A stretch of DNA of 33,932 nt, taken from contig CAIXHE010000074.1 of NCBI GenBank assembly GCA_903919205.1, forward strand, positions 1-33,932. Reading direction: 5' to 3'. Source of the DNA: an uncultured Opitutaceae bacterium (GTDB lineage: Bacteria > Verrucomicrobiota > Verrucomicrobiia > Opitutales > Opitutaceae). The translations under genes were made by a program, and so were the position numbers. Positions 33,272-33,932 of this stretch are shown piece by piece. Positions within the stretch are counted from its first letter, which is position 1. Each line of letters begins with the position of its first letter. Below the pieces are notes generated by a model, which did not search any database, was not told the DNA's origin, and saw only the letters and a program-made list of their open reading frames with translations.

Positions 33272-33397
33272 TCAGCCCTGGCGTGCTTTGTAACGCGGGT
33301 CGGTCTTGTTGATGACGTAGATCTTACCCCGGCGGCGGACGACCTGGCAGTCCGGGTGACGCTTCTTGGCTGATTTGATGGAGGAAACGACTTTCAT
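33272..33397 (-). CDS. rpmJ: 50S ribosomal protein L36, type B (Cys-poor form)
   Basis: A 41-residue basic protein starting [18 protein letters not shown], followed by [22 protein letters not shown]; this matches the YkgO form of L36. It has only one cysteine, so the zinc finger of the classical form is missing. It is too short for ordinary ORF cut-offs. It precedes L31 by 20 bases, and a perfect TTGACA (33432-33437, minus strand) lies upstream. Confidence 0.93.
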   Translation of the reverse strand: MKVVSSIKSAKKRHPDCQVVRRRGKIYVINKTDPRYKARQG

Positions 33398-33407
33398 AAA
33401 AGGGACT

Positions 33408-33437
33408 AAAACACAGGTCACCCACCCCCCCTGTCAA
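33408..33437 (-). promoter_or_regulatory. Putative promoter of rpmJ-rpmE2-serB
   Basis: On the minus strand a perfect TTGACA (33432-33437) is followed after 18 bases, including a run of eight G, by TGTTTT (33408-33413), a weak -10. The start of transcription would lie only a few bases before the rpmJ ATG (33397). A Zur site was looked for by eye and not seen. Confidence 0.3.
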
Positions 33438-33438
33438 C

Positions 33439-33932
33439 TCAGTTCTTCCCGGGCTCGTCCGGCTCGTCGACCATCAGGCGCCACTGGTCGCCCTCGTCGG
33501 TGAGGAGCGTGCGCCAAAGCGTCTCATGCATCGGGCGCTCGAAGAGGTCCGCCGGGGGGCTCGCGATGATCCAGGTGCCGCTCTCAAGCTCGTTCTCGAG
33601 CTGCCCGGCCGACCAGCCGGAGTAGCCGAGGAACGCGCGCAGGCGGGCGTCCTCCTGGGTCATCAGCTGTGCGGCCTTCTCGGGGTCGATTCCGAAGTGG
33701 AGCTGGAACGCGTCCTCGCGGGCCTGCCAGGCCGCCAGGATCAGCTGGTCGGTCTGCACGGGGCCTCCGGTGAAGATGGGGGTCGAGGCGAGGGGCCCGA
33801 GCGCGAAGTCCCCCTTCAGCTCGCCGAGGCGCTGGCCGGTGGGCCGGTTGAGGACCACCCCCATGGCGCCCTCGGGGCCGTGCGTCGACATGAGGACCGC
33901 CGTCCTGCGGAAATTCGGATCGCGGAGCACCG
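33439..33932 (-). CDS. YqgE/AlgH family protein, 5' end cut by the window edge
   Basis: About 163 residues of a YqgE/AlgH (UPF0301) protein are present. The visible start VLRDPNFRRTAVLM corresponds to the family's internal LxDPxFxRTVVLL block that normally follows about 15-20 N-terminal residues, so the codon at 33930 (GTG) is internal and the gene continues beyond the window. Further blocks are GAMGVVLNRPTG, IFTGGPVQTDQL and FLGYSGWSAGQLENELESG, with a following WIIASPP, all family hallmarks. The protein is soluble and its biochemical role is not established; it is named from an alginate regulator in Pseudomonas. It lies 41 bases upstream of rpmJ on the same strand. Confidence 0.92.
   Translation of the reverse strand, partial: VLRDPNFRRTAVLMSTHGPEGAMGVVLNRPTGQRLGELKGDFALGPLASTPIFTGGPVQTDQLILAAWQAREDAFQLHFGIDPEKAAQLMTQEDARLRAFLGYSGWSAGQLENELESGTWIIASPPADLFERPMHETLWRTLLTDEGDQWRLMVDEPDEPGKN

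Noticed and set aside
1-33932. Search for insertion sequences, integrase genes, CRISPR arrays, toxin-antitoxin pairs and defence genes
   Set aside because: Nothing supporting any of these was seen on either strand; gene content is almost wholly housekeeping and transport.

Overview
This is about 34 kb of GC-rich, very densely coded bacterial chromosome. I see no tRNA, rRNA, insertion sequence, phage gene or CRISPR array. LptE, a BamD-like protein, UppP and lipoproteins show a Gram-negative (diderm) cell. The GC richness, the scarcity of Shine-Dalgarno sites, the fused kinase/acetyltransferase ArgA, the Cys-poor L31/L36 pair and the rpmF-plsX-fabH-bamD-lptE order suggest a Verrucomicrobiota bacterium of the Opitutales type. 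That placement is inference, made without a database search.

Left part (1-7.0 kb): a YjiC-type glycosyltransferase converges on a minus-strand set proS-clpS-(ClpS-linked unknown). Divergent from proS is a 21-codon upstream ORF with a perfect ribosome-binding site, coupled by an ATGA overlap to a membrane-anchored protein. Then come argA, a Tyr/Trp-rich lipoprotein with a strong intrinsic terminator, and ridA on the other strand.

Middle (7.1-22.8 kb): a plus-strand transporter trio (NCS2 purine permease, fused ABC permease, EamA exporter) converges on a minus-strand set uppP-trpD-glmM-exported adenosine deaminase. A seven-gene plus-strand run, rpmF-plsX-fabH-bamD-lptE-rpe-YfhO-like, then links ribosome, lipid, outer-membrane and surface-glycan functions.

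Right part (22.7-33.9 kb): a GGQ-domain rescue-factor-like gene with a peptide-binding lipoprotein; an arginine-free, strongly acidic protein of unknown function (216 aa); a binding protein and ATPase of an iron/phosphonate/spermidine-class ABC importer, whose permease may be the orphan one at 8.5 kb; hpt; uvrB; a Glu/Leu/Phe/Val-type dehydrogenase; serB; type B L31 and L36; and the 3' part of a YqgE/AlgH gene cut by the window edge.

Most of this is housekeeping. The parts least explained by known families are the upstream-ORF region at 3.95-4.04 kb, the Arg-free acidic protein with palindromes around its start, and the tail-to-tail gene packing: five of seven convergent pairs overlap at their 3' ends.
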